This document shows positions 46,235 to 54,692 of a stretch of 64,000 bases of DNA, piece after piece (within the stretch, counting starts at the first letter, position 1; each line of letters opens with the position of its first letter). Both the position numbers and the translations under genes were made by a program. The DNA is from UBA1046 sp050945515 (lineage in GTDB: Bacteria; Bacillota; Clostridia; Saccharofermentanales; DTU023): contig JBMNTB010000007.1 of the NCBI GenBank assembly GCA_050945515.1, forward strand, positions 21,169-85,168. The letters run 5' to 3'. The notes below the pieces were generated by a model. It was not told the DNA's origin. It worked only from the letters and a program-made list of their open reading frames with translations, and searched no databases.

Positions 46235-46986
46235 TCTGTTGCCTCCCGATATTCCGTGGTAAAGCCAGGATCGTACAATTTAGAGCGCAGATACTTATCA
46301 CCCATACAGTCGCCCACAATGATCAGTGCAGTCTTTTTTAAACCATTCTCTGTCACAGTATCGTGAAGCGTTCCCAGCGTGCAACGAAAAATTTTCTCCT
46401 CCGGCCAAGTGGCTTTATAGACTACCGCCACAGGAGTATCATCAGGATACCCGCCTGCCAGCAGATCCGCCTGCAGTACTTTGGTCAGAGAGGTGCTGAG
46501 AAACAAAATCATGGTAGCTTGGTGTACCGCCAGCGCACGAATGGATTCTCGTTCAGGAACCGGTGTCCTCCCGGCAGTTCTGGTGATAATTACCGTCTGG
46601 CTGACATCAGGCAGAGTGTACTCTGTTTTTAAAGACGCTGCTGCACCGCAGAAAGAACTGACACCAGGGCAGACATCATATTCAATGCCCAACTTGACCA
46701 GCTCATCAAACTGCTCCCGAACTGCTCCGTAAATACTGGGATCACCGGTATGAAGGCGTACTGTAACTTTTCCGACCGCTTCCGCTTCTTTAATTACTTC
46801 AATCACCTGTTCCAGCGTCATCTTTGAGCTGTCGTAGATCTCACAACCTTCTTTGGTATATGAAAGCAGATCAGGGTTTACCAAAGAGCCTGCATAAATA
46901 ACCGTATCTGCCTCACTAAGAAGGCGAGCACCTCTTATTGTTATCAGATCAACTGCACCGCTGCCAGCGCCAACAAAATGTACCAT
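46231..46986 (-). CDS. cbiF: cobalt-precorrin-4 C11-methyltransferase
   Basis: A 251-aa SAM-dependent methylase (CobM homologue). Motifs: VHFVGAGSGAVDLITIRG, VRLHTGDPSIYGAVREQ, VCPGVSSFCGAAASL. GGAGGAATAGTAT precedes the ATG, and the gene begins 3 bases after the cbiD stop. Confidence 0.94.
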   Translation of the reverse strand: MVHFVGAGSGAVDLITIRGARLLSEADTVIYAGSLVNPDLLSYTKEGCEIYDSSKMTLEQVIEVIKEAEAVGKVTVRLHTGDPSIYGAVREQFDELVKLGIEYDVCPGVSSFCGAAASLKTEYTLPDVSQTVIITRTAGRTPVPERESIRALAVHQATMILFLSTSLTKVLQADLLAGGYPDDTPVAVVYKATWPEEKIFRCTLGTLHDTVTENGLKKTALIIVGDCMGDKYLRSKLYDPGFTTEYREATE

Positions 46987-46989
46987 ATA

Positions 46990-48126
46990 CTATTCCTCCG
47001 AAATCAGTTTTAAAAGTGAGCGGGCATTTTCAGTTTCACTTAAAAAGCCATATTGCTTGGAAAACATAATCGCAGCTGTTTTTATCTCACCACCTACTCG
47101 GTGATCCAAAATAAAAGAAATGCGATCTGAGATTCGCTTTAAAGTCTCTTGACCAAGATCATTTTCTTTCAAAATTCGCAGTGCGTCATCACAGGTTATA
47201 CATTTCAGCATCTCTTGGATTTGTGCAGAACTAAGCCCTGCAGCTCCGGCATGGGCAGCCATAATTTCCATCCGACAGTCACCAAATTTGGAATGTGTAT
47301 TCAGGATACCGCCCGCCACCTTTACTAGCTTACCGATATGCCCGACCAGCAATGCGCCCCGGAAGCCAAGCTCCTGACAAAGATCCAGAGCATCTCCGAC
47401 AAAATTAGAAATTGGAATAGCTATCTCCGGATTGATGCCGATACCTTCTTGAATATAGTCCAAACCGTAATTACCGGGAGTCAATAGGACATATTCTGCG
47501 CCACTTGCCTTTCTCTGACGGAGTTCTATTCGTATTGTATCTACCAAGGCTTGTTCGCTCATGGGTTCCACGATCCCGGTTGTCCCTAAGATAGAAATCC
47601 CGCCTACAATCCCCAGTCTGGGATTAAAGGTTTTTTTCGCAAGTTGCTCGCCGTCAGGCACGGAAATCACAACCGACAGGCCGCCGTGATAGTCAGTCAA
47701 GCGGCATACTTCTTCAAGGTTAGCGCGAATCATCTGCCGTGGAACGGAGTTGATGGCTGCGGCACCTACAGGCTGATCCAGACCTCTTTTGGTTACACGC
47801 CCAATACCTTGCCCGCCTTCGATAGTAATTCCCGGTGTGTCTGTGCGAGACACATGGGCAAAGACAAGAGAATCCTTTGTTATATCCGGATCATCGCCGC
47901 TGTCTTTTTTAATGGCGCAAGATACCGTATTTTCTCCTCTTGAGATTTGCAGCACAGCCAGATTCAGTTCAATGCCCTTGGGTGTATGGATCTGTATTCT
48001 TTCCTTTTTCCGTCCGGTCAGAAGCATCCAAGCCGCAGCCTTGGATGCCGCCGCAGCGCAGGAGCCGGTTGTATAGCCCAGACGGAGTTTTTTCCCATCT
48101 TTCACGATATATTCTTCCATAGGCAT
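46990..48126 (-). CDS. cbiD: cobalt-precorrin-5B C1-methyltransferase
   Basis: Methylates C1 of the corrin ring. It is 378 aa with the family start LRLGYTTGSCAAAASKAA, middle KRGLDQPVGAAAINSVPR and SNFVGDALDLCQELGF. The ATG at 48126 overlaps the cbiC stop (TAATG). A second ATG six bases later is possible. Confidence 0.94.
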   Translation of the reverse strand: MPMEEYIVKDGKKLRLGYTTGSCAAAASKAAAWMLLTGRKKERIQIHTPKGIELNLAVLQISRGENTVSCAIKKDSGDDPDITKDSLVFAHVSRTDTPGITIEGGQGIGRVTKRGLDQPVGAAAINSVPRQMIRANLEEVCRLTDYHGGLSVVISVPDGEQLAKKTFNPRLGIVGGISILGTTGIVEPMSEQALVDTIRIELRQRKASGAEYVLLTPGNYGLDYIQEGIGINPEIAIPISNFVGDALDLCQELGFRGALLVGHIGKLVKVAGGILNTHSKFGDCRMEIMAAHAGAAGLSSAQIQEMLKCITCDDALRILKENDLGQETLKRISDRISFILDHRVGGEIKTAAIMFSKQYGFLSETENARSLLKLISEE

Positions 48127-48749
48127 TACCGCATGATCTGGTAAAGAAGTGCATTGCAGATTGCTGCCGCCACATTGCTGCCGCCCTTGCGTCCCCTGGC
48201 AACAATATAAGGAACCTCGGATGTAATGATCAGTTCCTTGCTTTCTATCACATTTACAAAGCCAACAGGTACACCAATGATCAGCGCCGGAGCAAGCTTA
48301 TCTTCCTCGATCATGCCGTGCAGAGCAATCAGAGCGGTAGGGGCATTCCCGATAACAAAAATACAGGGCTTTGGCAACTTGGCTGCGCGTTCCATAGATA
48401 CGATAGCCCTCGTGACACCGCGTTGTTTGGCTTCCTCTGCGACATCCGCATCCGACATAAAACAATGGACCGTACCCCCCAGCCGGCCAAGAATTGTTTT
48501 ATTGATGCCGGATTTGGCCATCTGAGTATCAGTTACAATGTCGCAACTATTGCGAAGAGCATCAATACCCTTTGCTACTGCATCCTCAGAAAAGACCAAA
48601 TTATCTGCGTAATCAAAATCGGCAGTGGTATGGATAACTCGCTTAATAACCGCTTCGTTTTGCGGGTCAAGTATTTTGTCACCCAGCAGCTCCGAGATTA
48701 TTTCGAAGCTGCGTTTTTCAATATCCATGGGTTTGATATTCTCAATCAT
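48126..48749 (-). CDS. cbiC: cobalt-precorrin-8 methylmutase
   Basis: Moves the C11 methyl group to C12, giving cobyrinate. It is 207 aa with IEKRSFEIISELLG, VIKRVIHTTADFDYADNL (catalytic His), KPCIFVIGNAPTALIAL and IVARGRKGGSNVAAAICNAL. The ATG overlaps the cbiA stop by 8 bases. Confidence 0.95.
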   Translation of the reverse strand: MIENIKPMDIEKRSFEIISELLGDKILDPQNEAVIKRVIHTTADFDYADNLVFSEDAVAKGIDALRNSCDIVTDTQMAKSGINKTILGRLGGTVHCFMSDADVAEEAKQRGVTRAIVSMERAAKLPKPCIFVIGNAPTALIALHGMIEEDKLAPALIIGVPVGFVNVIESKELIITSEVPYIVARGRKGGSNVAAAICNALLYQIMR

Positions 48750-50103
48750 AATGTTGTTTCTCTTTCAGACAGGTTTTATAAAAATTTACGGCAAAATCAG
48801 GATTCGAATAAAAATGCAAATGAGGATAACCGGCATAGAGCCGATCCGTTGCATGCACACAACCCCAGCTTTTTCCGGAAGCCTTCACTGCCGTAAAAGA
48901 ATTTCCTAAATATTCACTGTCCCAATTATGGAATTCATGTGCAGCTATTTCTTCCCCGGCCTGGCAAAGCATATTATCCTCATTGGCTCTCAAGCGAATA
49001 TAGCCGAATCTGGTCAATTTGCCGGTATCAAAACTCTTTCCGGGCAGATAACCGATCATAGGAATCCCGCCAATAGAATCCGTCAGATACATAAAGCCGC
49101 CGCTCTCTGCAATACAGGGTAGTCCCCGCTCAAGCGCAGCTTTTATTGAAACACACATAGTGGTATTCTCGCTGAGCTGCCTCGCATAGAGCTCCGGATA
49201 ACCACCGCCAAGATATAAGCCTTGGATATTGGGTGGCAATTCACGGTCAGACAAAGGGCTGAAAGAAACTAATTCCGCCCCCATCTCTTTCAGTGCGTCC
49301 AGGCTATCTTCATAATAAAAGCAGAAAGCCTGATCCCTTGCTACTGCAATTCGGACCGGCTCTTGCCGGCGAGGTAGTTTAATCGCTTCATAGGAAATCT
49401 TCGGAGCATTCATTGCTATCTCCAGTAGTCCATCCAGATCAATGCTTTGCTCAGCTTGTGCGGCCAATATTTGCAGTTTTTCACGCAAGCCTTGTACTTC
49501 CGCCGCTGCAACCAGCCCCAAGTGGCGGCTTTCTAAAGAACACTCCGGCAGCATGGGCATAAAGCCCAGAGGACGGACTTTGTTTGAAAACCGTTTCTGA
49601 ATCTCCTGGGCCAGAACAGAATAAATCTTAGAGGTACATTGATTCAGAATAACACCCTTGATTTGATTATCGGGACAGAAGCCCAAAAAACCTTGAATGG
49701 TGGCTAAGATAGATAGTGACGCACCTTTAGCTCCGACAACAAGTACCACCGGGCTTTGTGTGACCTGCGAAACCTCGTAGGTGCTTGCGTTAGTAGTAGT
49801 CAAGCCCATACCGTCATAGAAGCCCATGACGCCTTCAATAATACTGATATCACGATCTGCCCCGTTCTTTGCCAGTAGATATTTCAGCACATTCTCCTGA
49901 AAAAAGAACAGGTCAAGATTGGCACTTTTGGCACCGATGATCTGACGGTGGAACATTGGATCTATATAATCCGGTCCGCACTTAAAAGCACCGACTTTTA
50001 ATTTTCGATTGACCAATGCCTGCTGAATGGCACAGCTGATAGTTGTTTTCCCGCAGTCGCTGTTAGTTCCGGCCAGAACAACTCTGGGAATTATATTGTC
50101 CAT
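48742..50103 (-). CDS. cbiA: cobyrinate a,c-diamide synthase
   Basis: Glutamine- and ATP-dependent amidation of the a and c side chains. It is 453 aa: N-terminal P-loop domain (VVLAGTNSDCGKTTISCAIQ), C-terminal glutaminase-like domain with GLYLGGGYPELYARQL and CIAESGGFMYLTD. The usual nucleophile position reads AESGG rather than AECGG, so Ser appears in place of Cys; this deserves checking. AGGAGATATAGAT precedes the ATG. Confidence 0.93.
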   Translation of the reverse strand: MDNIIPRVVLAGTNSDCGKTTISCAIQQALVNRKLKVGAFKCGPDYIDPMFHRQIIGAKSANLDLFFFQENVLKYLLAKNGADRDISIIEGVMGFYDGMGLTTTNASTYEVSQVTQSPVVLVVGAKGASLSILATIQGFLGFCPDNQIKGVILNQCTSKIYSVLAQEIQKRFSNKVRPLGFMPMLPECSLESRHLGLVAAAEVQGLREKLQILAAQAEQSIDLDGLLEIAMNAPKISYEAIKLPRRQEPVRIAVARDQAFCFYYEDSLDALKEMGAELVSFSPLSDRELPPNIQGLYLGGGYPELYARQLSENTTMCVSIKAALERGLPCIAESGGFMYLTDSIGGIPMIGYLPGKSFDTGKLTRFGYIRLRANEDNMLCQAGEEIAAHEFHNWDSEYLGNSFTAVKASGKSWGCVHATDRLYAGYPHLHFYSNPDFAVNFYKTCLKEKQHYD

Positions 50104-50105
50104 AT

Positions 50106-50275
50106 CTATATCTCCTGTTGGTTTCTGTTGCGATGAATAGGTCTACCCTTCTCTTCCGCCAGTTTCAGCAACTCAGTGCTTTATTGCTTAAAAGTGCCGC
50201 CGGTGTTCCGGCATCAACCACCGCTTCACACTGCAGTAAAAGATAGTCTGCCTCCCTAAATGGCGTATCCGTCAT
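50106..50275 (-). pseudogene. broken small reading frame between lipoprotein and cbiA
   Basis: From the ATG at 50275 a frame reads for 36 codons (MTDTPFREADYLLLQC, then VVDAGTPAALLSNKAL) and stops at 50165. The +1 frame immediately continues in protein-like fashion (ELLKLAEEKGRPIHRNRN) to 50106. A one-base indel would join them into about 55 residues. I do not recognise the family; it could be the tail of a deleted cobalamin or transport gene. Confidence 0.3.
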
Positions 50276-50293
50276 CGCTTTTCAAGCTCAACC

Positions 50294-50680
50294 TCACTTG
50301 ATCGTGGAGCTATCGAAGTGTAGGGTGTATTCTATCAGGTGAGGCTTACTCATAGCGACAGTGGAAGCACTGACGGCCATATCTGCATCCAAAACGATCG
50401 GGATCTTGAAAGTAGAATTGCCCTCAGTCTGGATGGGATCATACTGAATGCCATCCACAATCATATATTCATAGTTGGGACTGCTCCACACTATCGTTGC
50501 GGTAATCGACTTACCATCAACCACGATTGTAGCCGGAGATTCCACATGTGCCCGGCCGGAACCACCGGACAATGTGACTTGAATTGTATGTGTGCCATCA
50601 GTCAGTTCTTTTTTACCACAGGCAGTTAAAAGAGAGCAGATGAGCAGACAGGACAACAAGATTGCGATGGTGCGTCTCAT
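50294..50680 (-). CDS. B12-riboswitch-controlled small lipoprotein
   Basis: A 128-aa predicted lipoprotein from the ATG at 50680 (MRRTIAILLSCLLIC, lipobox LLTACG); a frame to 50752 adds 24 residues before the signal peptide. The mature domain is one beta-rich module (TIQVTLSGGSGRAHVESPA, VVDGKSITATIVWSSPNYEY, then STFKIPIVLDADMAVSA, HLIEYTLHF). I have seen similar lipoproteins in gut Clostridia beside metal or corrinoid uptake genes, and the arrangement is NEAT-like. It is the first gene after the B12 riboswitch, so a surface corrinoid-binding role is plausible but unproven. Confidence 0.75.
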   Translation of the reverse strand: MRRTIAILLSCLLICSLLTACGKKELTDGTHTIQVTLSGGSGRAHVESPATIVVDGKSITATIVWSSPNYEYMIVDGIQYDPIQTEGNSTFKIPIVLDADMAVSASTVAMSKPHLIEYTLHFDSSTIK

Positions 50681-50932
50681 AATATAACTCTTCAAAACCG
50701 GTATATCCGTGCGGCAACCGTGGATTATCTCTTTAGTAATTTTCATTTTCATTCCTCCCTTCGGTTAATAATTTTTTTGGGGATCAACCATGAAAAACAA
50801 CAATTAAAGCTTCTCGTCGGGAAAGATTATCGGTTGTATTTTCAAAGTCGATATCCACAAAAAATGACCGGATATAAGTCTTTTTTGTGATCCACATCTG
50901 AAGGAAAAGGCATTATTCAGCGACTAATTTAC

Positions 50933-50972
50933 AAAATAAAAAGCTGCGACAGTCTTTTGTAAGTGCCGCAGC
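50933..50972 (-). terminator. terminator of the B12 riboswitch
   Basis: Minus strand GCTGCGGCA pairs with TGTCGCAGC (50943-50972, one G-U) and is followed by TTTTTATTTT. It lies between the aptamer and the lipoprotein gene, as expected for transcriptional control. Confidence 0.75.
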
Positions 50973-51029
50973 CAATTCCCTGCAAATAGTATGCCTATTC
51001 CCCATACCCGAGAGTTAATAGACATTGAT

Positions 51030-51226
51030 CATTTAAGCAGGTCTCCTGACTCGCATATCGTAGGCTGACCGCATTGCCTTCTCAGGATAATACCCAATGG
51101 CTGACTTTCGTCACATGCGGCGCCTCCATGCGTACAGTGGCGGTACCGTTCCGGATTCTAACCGGATTCACTATTCTCCGTCTTTTCCTGTCGAAATTAA
51201 CGGAACTTAAATGCAATATTCAATTA
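51030..51226 (-). promoter_or_regulatory. cobalamin (B12) riboswitch
   Basis: On the minus strand the aptamer core is readable: GAATAGTGAATCCGGTTAGA, AATCCGGAACGGTACCGCCA, CACTGTACGCATGG, then the B12 box GAGTCAGGAGACCTGCTT (51035-51052). A terminator follows at 50933-50972. High adenosylcobalamin would stop transcription of the lipoprotein-cbi-cob genes downstream. Confidence 0.9.
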
Positions 51227-51232
51227 GGTATC

Positions 51233-51262
51233 AGTATGCTTCGCAAAGCCCCCTTTTGTCAA
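51233..51262 (-). promoter_or_regulatory. promoter of the cobalamin operon
   Basis: Minus strand TTGACA (51257-51262), an 18-base spacer, then CATACT (51233-51238), placing the start just ahead of the B12 aptamer. Confidence 0.45.
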
Positions 51263-51281
51263 TTATACGACAGGCAGCAAA

Positions 51282-52184
51282 TTATAATTGGCTCAGCTCG
51301 GGAGCCTCAACCTTACCCCGCTGATTACCGCAGAAATGTGAAACATAATTTAAGAACGGTTCAAAGTTAACACCTCTAGCTTGCCAACCCTTCTGGGTCA
51401 GAGAATAGGTCATGGCATCATGGATCAGTTTGCCGGCAAAAACTACTGTCTCATGCAGATCCCGTCCGGAAAAGATGCCGGCTGTGACAATGCTGGCGAA
51501 CAGGTCACCGGTGCCGTGCATTGCATCTGCTACGCGCTGATGTCCGGTTTCAGCGTAACTGCCGTCACTGGAAGCCACGGCGTTCCAGATCAGATTGTCA
51601 TCATCACGTTCAATGCCTTTGAGAATGATATGTTCGCAGCCTAGATCCAATAGCCGTTGACAGATCTCACGTGTCTGCTGCTCGCTCAGGGCCTGCCCCC
51701 TATATTCTTTATCCAGCAATACTGCAGCCTCCGTGATATTGGGTGTCAACAGATCAGCTGTGCTAACGAGTTTTTTCATTTCCTGGCACATCGCTTCTGT
51801 ATAGGTAGCATAGACCGTGCCCTTATCACCCATTACAGGATCAACGATACACAGCATCTCCGGGCGGCCGCGAAAGAAGTCCAGAATAATATCAATTTGC
51901 TCCAACGAACCGAGAAAGCCGGTATAGGCGCCATCGATCTGCAGTCCGACTTGATCCCAGTGCCCCAAATAAGTCGGCAGATTCTCCGTAGTATCAAAGA
52001 AAGTATAGCTGCCGAAAGCGGTATGGGTCGAAAGATAAGATGTCGGAACCGGCATTGCTTCCAGTCCGGCTGCCGCCAAAACCGGGATTACAGTTGTGAG
52101 AGAGCAGCTGCCATAACCGCATAGATCATGGATGGCAGCAATTCTGGGAATTTGCACTTCGTCCGGAATAAACAATTTTGTCAT
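51282..52184 (-). CDS. pdxY: pyridoxal/pyridoxamine kinase
   Basis: A 300-aa ribokinase-superfamily enzyme phosphorylating B6 vitamers. Seen: RIAAIHDLCGYGSCSLTTVI, LCIVDPVMGDKGTVYATY, LTPNITEAAVLL, and the anion-hole region ADAMHGTGDLFASIVTAG with the catalytic Asp. PdxK and PdxY cannot be separated by eye; a ThiD-type hydroxymethylpyrimidine kinase is less likely. It lies 12 bases after the upstream hydrolase gene. Confidence 0.85.
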   Translation of the reverse strand: MTKLFIPDEVQIPRIAAIHDLCGYGSCSLTTVIPVLAAAGLEAMPVPTSYLSTHTAFGSYTFFDTTENLPTYLGHWDQVGLQIDGAYTGFLGSLEQIDIILDFFRGRPEMLCIVDPVMGDKGTVYATYTEAMCQEMKKLVSTADLLTPNITEAAVLLDKEYRGQALSEQQTREICQRLLDLGCEHIILKGIERDDDNLIWNAVASSDGSYAETGHQRVADAMHGTGDLFASIVTAGIFSGRDLHETVVFAGKLIHDAMTYSLTQKGWQARGVNFEPFLNYVSHFCGNQRGKVEAPELSQL

Positions 52185-52196
52185 ATGCTCAAATCC

Positions 52197-53135
52197 TTAT
52201 TTGCTTTTATTGTTTTGGCGCATTAGCCAGTCTAGCAAATCAGTATATACATTCTCGCGGTTTATTTCATTAAAGATTTCATGCCTTGCTTCAGGATAGA
52301 GCTTAAGTTCCAGATCTGTACAGCCCAGCCGGCGATATAGAGCGCAAGCCTGCTTAACACCTTTGCCCTGATTGCCAATGGGATCTTTCTCGCCGGACAT
52401 AAAAATAAGGGGTAGCTTCCGATCCATCCGTTCCAGTTTATCTTTATTGCCAATCGCCTTTAGACCGCCGAAAAAGTCAAAATATGCCTGGGCGGTAAAG
52501 ACAAAATTATCCCTTGGGTCGGCATTGTATTGGTCTACAATACTCTCATCTCTGGTCAGCCAATCATTTCTGGTTCTGACCGGCTGGAAAAACTTGTTAT
52601 TTTTACCCAGAGCCAACCTGGTTAAAAGTTCGCAGCGGTAACGAGCCCCCTTGGTTTTTACCCGATATGCTGCCAGGGCCTTAGCAATTGCAAGCAGGAA
52701 ATTTGGGTTCTGTCCGGTACCGACAATAATTGCTCCGCTTAGATTATCTTGCGGCCAGCGCAGCAAATAATGCCTAACCAAGAAAGAGCCCATGCTGTGA
52801 CCGAGGAGAAAATACGGCAAGTCCGGATAATCAGCTGCAGTCGCCTGGCGCAAAGTGTGCATATCAGCCAGGACTTTCCCCCAACCGTCTTCGTCGGCAA
52901 AGTAGCCCCAGTCCGCCTGAGTGAGAACAGAATCACCGTGACCTAGGTGATCGTTAGCTACTACCAGGAAGCCTTGCTCCGCTAACCAACGCCCGAGTTC
53001 GTCATAGCGATCGGCAAATTCGACCATACCATGGGCGATCTGCAAAACCCCTTTCGGCTCATCCGGCTGCCAAGACAAGACATTGATCCTGGTTTTGCCG
53101 TCAGCAGACAAAAAATCACTTTGCACCTTTCTCAT
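52197..53135 (-). CDS. alpha/beta hydrolase, monoacylglycerol lipase-like
   Basis: A 312-aa serine hydrolase of the lysophospholipase/monoglyceride lipase group. Seen: GVLQIAHGMVEFADRYDELG (oxyanion HG), nucleophile elbow LLGHSMGSFLVRHYL, acid GEKDPIGNQG and catalytic His YPEARHEIFNE. The ATG at 53135 has AGAGGAG 6-8 bases upstream; an in-frame start at 53165 is weaker. Next to glycerol kinase, it could release glycerol from monoglycerides for that enzyme. Confidence 0.88.
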   Translation of the reverse strand: MRKVQSDFLSADGKTRINVLSWQPDEPKGVLQIAHGMVEFADRYDELGRWLAEQGFLVVANDHLGHGDSVLTQADWGYFADEDGWGKVLADMHTLRQATAADYPDLPYFLLGHSMGSFLVRHYLLRWPQDNLSGAIIVGTGQNPNFLLAIAKALAAYRVKTKGARYRCELLTRLALGKNNKFFQPVRTRNDWLTRDESIVDQYNADPRDNFVFTAQAYFDFFGGLKAIGNKDKLERMDRKLPLIFMSGEKDPIGNQGKGVKQACALYRRLGCTDLELKLYPEARHEIFNEINRENVYTDLLDWLMRQNNKSK

Positions 53136-53210
53136 ATCTATCTCCTCTCGTTTTTCAGCGGCCAAACCCCTAGACTGTTATGTTATAACTGCTCAGTAAG
53201 ACTTGCGCAG

Positions 53211-54692
53211 TCAATAATATGAACAGACTTGCTCGATTGCTCTCTGCCAGTCCTTGAGTCTCTGTCTGCTCTCCTCTGCCGGCATAACGGGACGGAAAGT
53301 TTTGCTGACTTCTATGGTACGAGCTGCAATATCTGTGTCGGACCAACAGCCGGCCTCAAGTCCGGCCAGGAGAGTTACTCCCAGTGCGGTCACTTCAAAG
53401 TCTACCGGTCTGCCAATCTCAATCTGCAAAAGATCGCTGAGAAGAGTCAAGAAAAAATCGCTTAAGACCAGACCGCCGTCTACTTGGAGTGTCGTGAGCT
53501 GTAGTTGACTCTCCGCCTGCATGCTGTTGAAAATGGTTGCCGTCTGATAAGCAACCGCTTCAAATACAGACCGAACCAGTTCTTCCTTGCCTGTTCCCTG
53601 CGTCATACCCATGAAAGAAGCTCTGACCCGGTCGTTCCACCAGGGCGTGCCTAGACCGGATAAGGCGGGTACGAAATGAACAGCGCTCCGGGTATCAGCA
53701 GCTTCAGCAAGCTGATCTGCCTCGCCCGGATCAGCGATCAGATGCAGGCTGTCCTGCAGCCAGCTCAGAGCCGATCCGGCCGTAAAAAAGCTGCCCTCCA
53801 GGGCATAAGTTGTTTGGCCATTCAAGCGCCAAGCGACGGTCGTCAACAAACCGGAGTCGGAATTAACCGGAGTAGTTCCGGTATTCATCAGCAAAAATCC
53901 GCCCGTGCCGAAAGTGGATTTGGCAGCACCCTTTTGCAAGCAGTTTTGCCCGTAAAGAGCAGCTTGCTGATCGCCCAGCACCGCTAGAATCGGAATGGTC
54001 AGATCCGGCAGCTGCGCCCGGCCGAAATCACCGGCCGAATCTCTGATCTCCGGCAGCATCAGTCTTGGAATGTCAAAAAGATTCAGCAGTTCATCATCCC
54101 ATTGTCCGGAGTGGATATTGAACAGCATGGTCCGACTGGCATTTGAGCTGTCAGTGGCGTGTACTTTTCCGCCTGTCAACTGCCAGATCAGCCAGGTATC
54201 GATCGTGCCACAGAGAAGTTCTCCTTGCTCGGCTCTGGCCTGAGCATCAGGTACTGCATCGAGGATAAAACGGATTTTACTGGCAGAAAAATAGGGATCG
54301 AGCGGTAAACCGGTTTTCGCTCTGATCATTTTTTCAGCCCCGTCCTGCCTAAGCCCGTCACAAATCTCCGCAGTCTGTCTGGATTGCCAGACGATCGCTT
54401 TTGCGATGGGAAGGCCGGTTTTTTTGTCCCAGACTACGGTTGTTTCCCTCTGATTGGTAATACCCAGAGCAACAATGCATCCGGGCTCGACTGCCGGCTG
54501 CGAGATTGCCTCAGTCACTACCGCCAGGACGGAATGCCAGAGATCAACGGCATCGACTTCCACCCAGCCCGGCTGAGGAAAAATCAGCTCCAAGGCCCGC
54601 TGAGCTTTGTAGAGCGATTTACCCGCTTCGTCATAGACGATAGCACGGGAACTGGTTGTACCCTGATCAATGGTCAGAATTAGCGGTTTCAT
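53211..54692 (-). CDS. glpK: glycerol kinase
   Basis: ATP-dependent phosphorylation of glycerol to glycerol 3-phosphate. It is 493 aa, normal length, from the ATG at 54692 (MKPLILTIDQGTTSSRAIVY) with GGAG 7 bases upstream; upstream in-frame residues belong to the overlapping gene. FGGY motifs: TNQRETTVVWDKKTG, STFGTGGFLLMNTG, VDGGLVLSDFFLTLLSDLL. It overlaps the end of the membrane-protein gene by 26 bases. glpF and glpD are not adjacent. Confidence 0.95.
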   Translation of the reverse strand: MKPLILTIDQGTTSSRAIVYDEAGKSLYKAQRALELIFPQPGWVEVDAVDLWHSVLAVVTEAISQPAVEPGCIVALGITNQRETTVVWDKKTGLPIAKAIVWQSRQTAEICDGLRQDGAEKMIRAKTGLPLDPYFSASKIRFILDAVPDAQARAEQGELLCGTIDTWLIWQLTGGKVHATDSSNASRTMLFNIHSGQWDDELLNLFDIPRLMLPEIRDSAGDFGRAQLPDLTIPILAVLGDQQAALYGQNCLQKGAAKSTFGTGGFLLMNTGTTPVNSDSGLLTTVAWRLNGQTTYALEGSFFTAGSALSWLQDSLHLIADPGEADQLAEAADTRSAVHFVPALSGLGTPWWNDRVRASFMGMTQGTGKEELVRSVFEAVAYQTATIFNSMQAESQLQLTTLQVDGGLVLSDFFLTLLSDLLQIEIGRPVDFEVTALGVTLLAGLEAGCWSDTDIAARTIEVSKTFRPVMPAEESRQRLKDWQRAIEQVCSYY

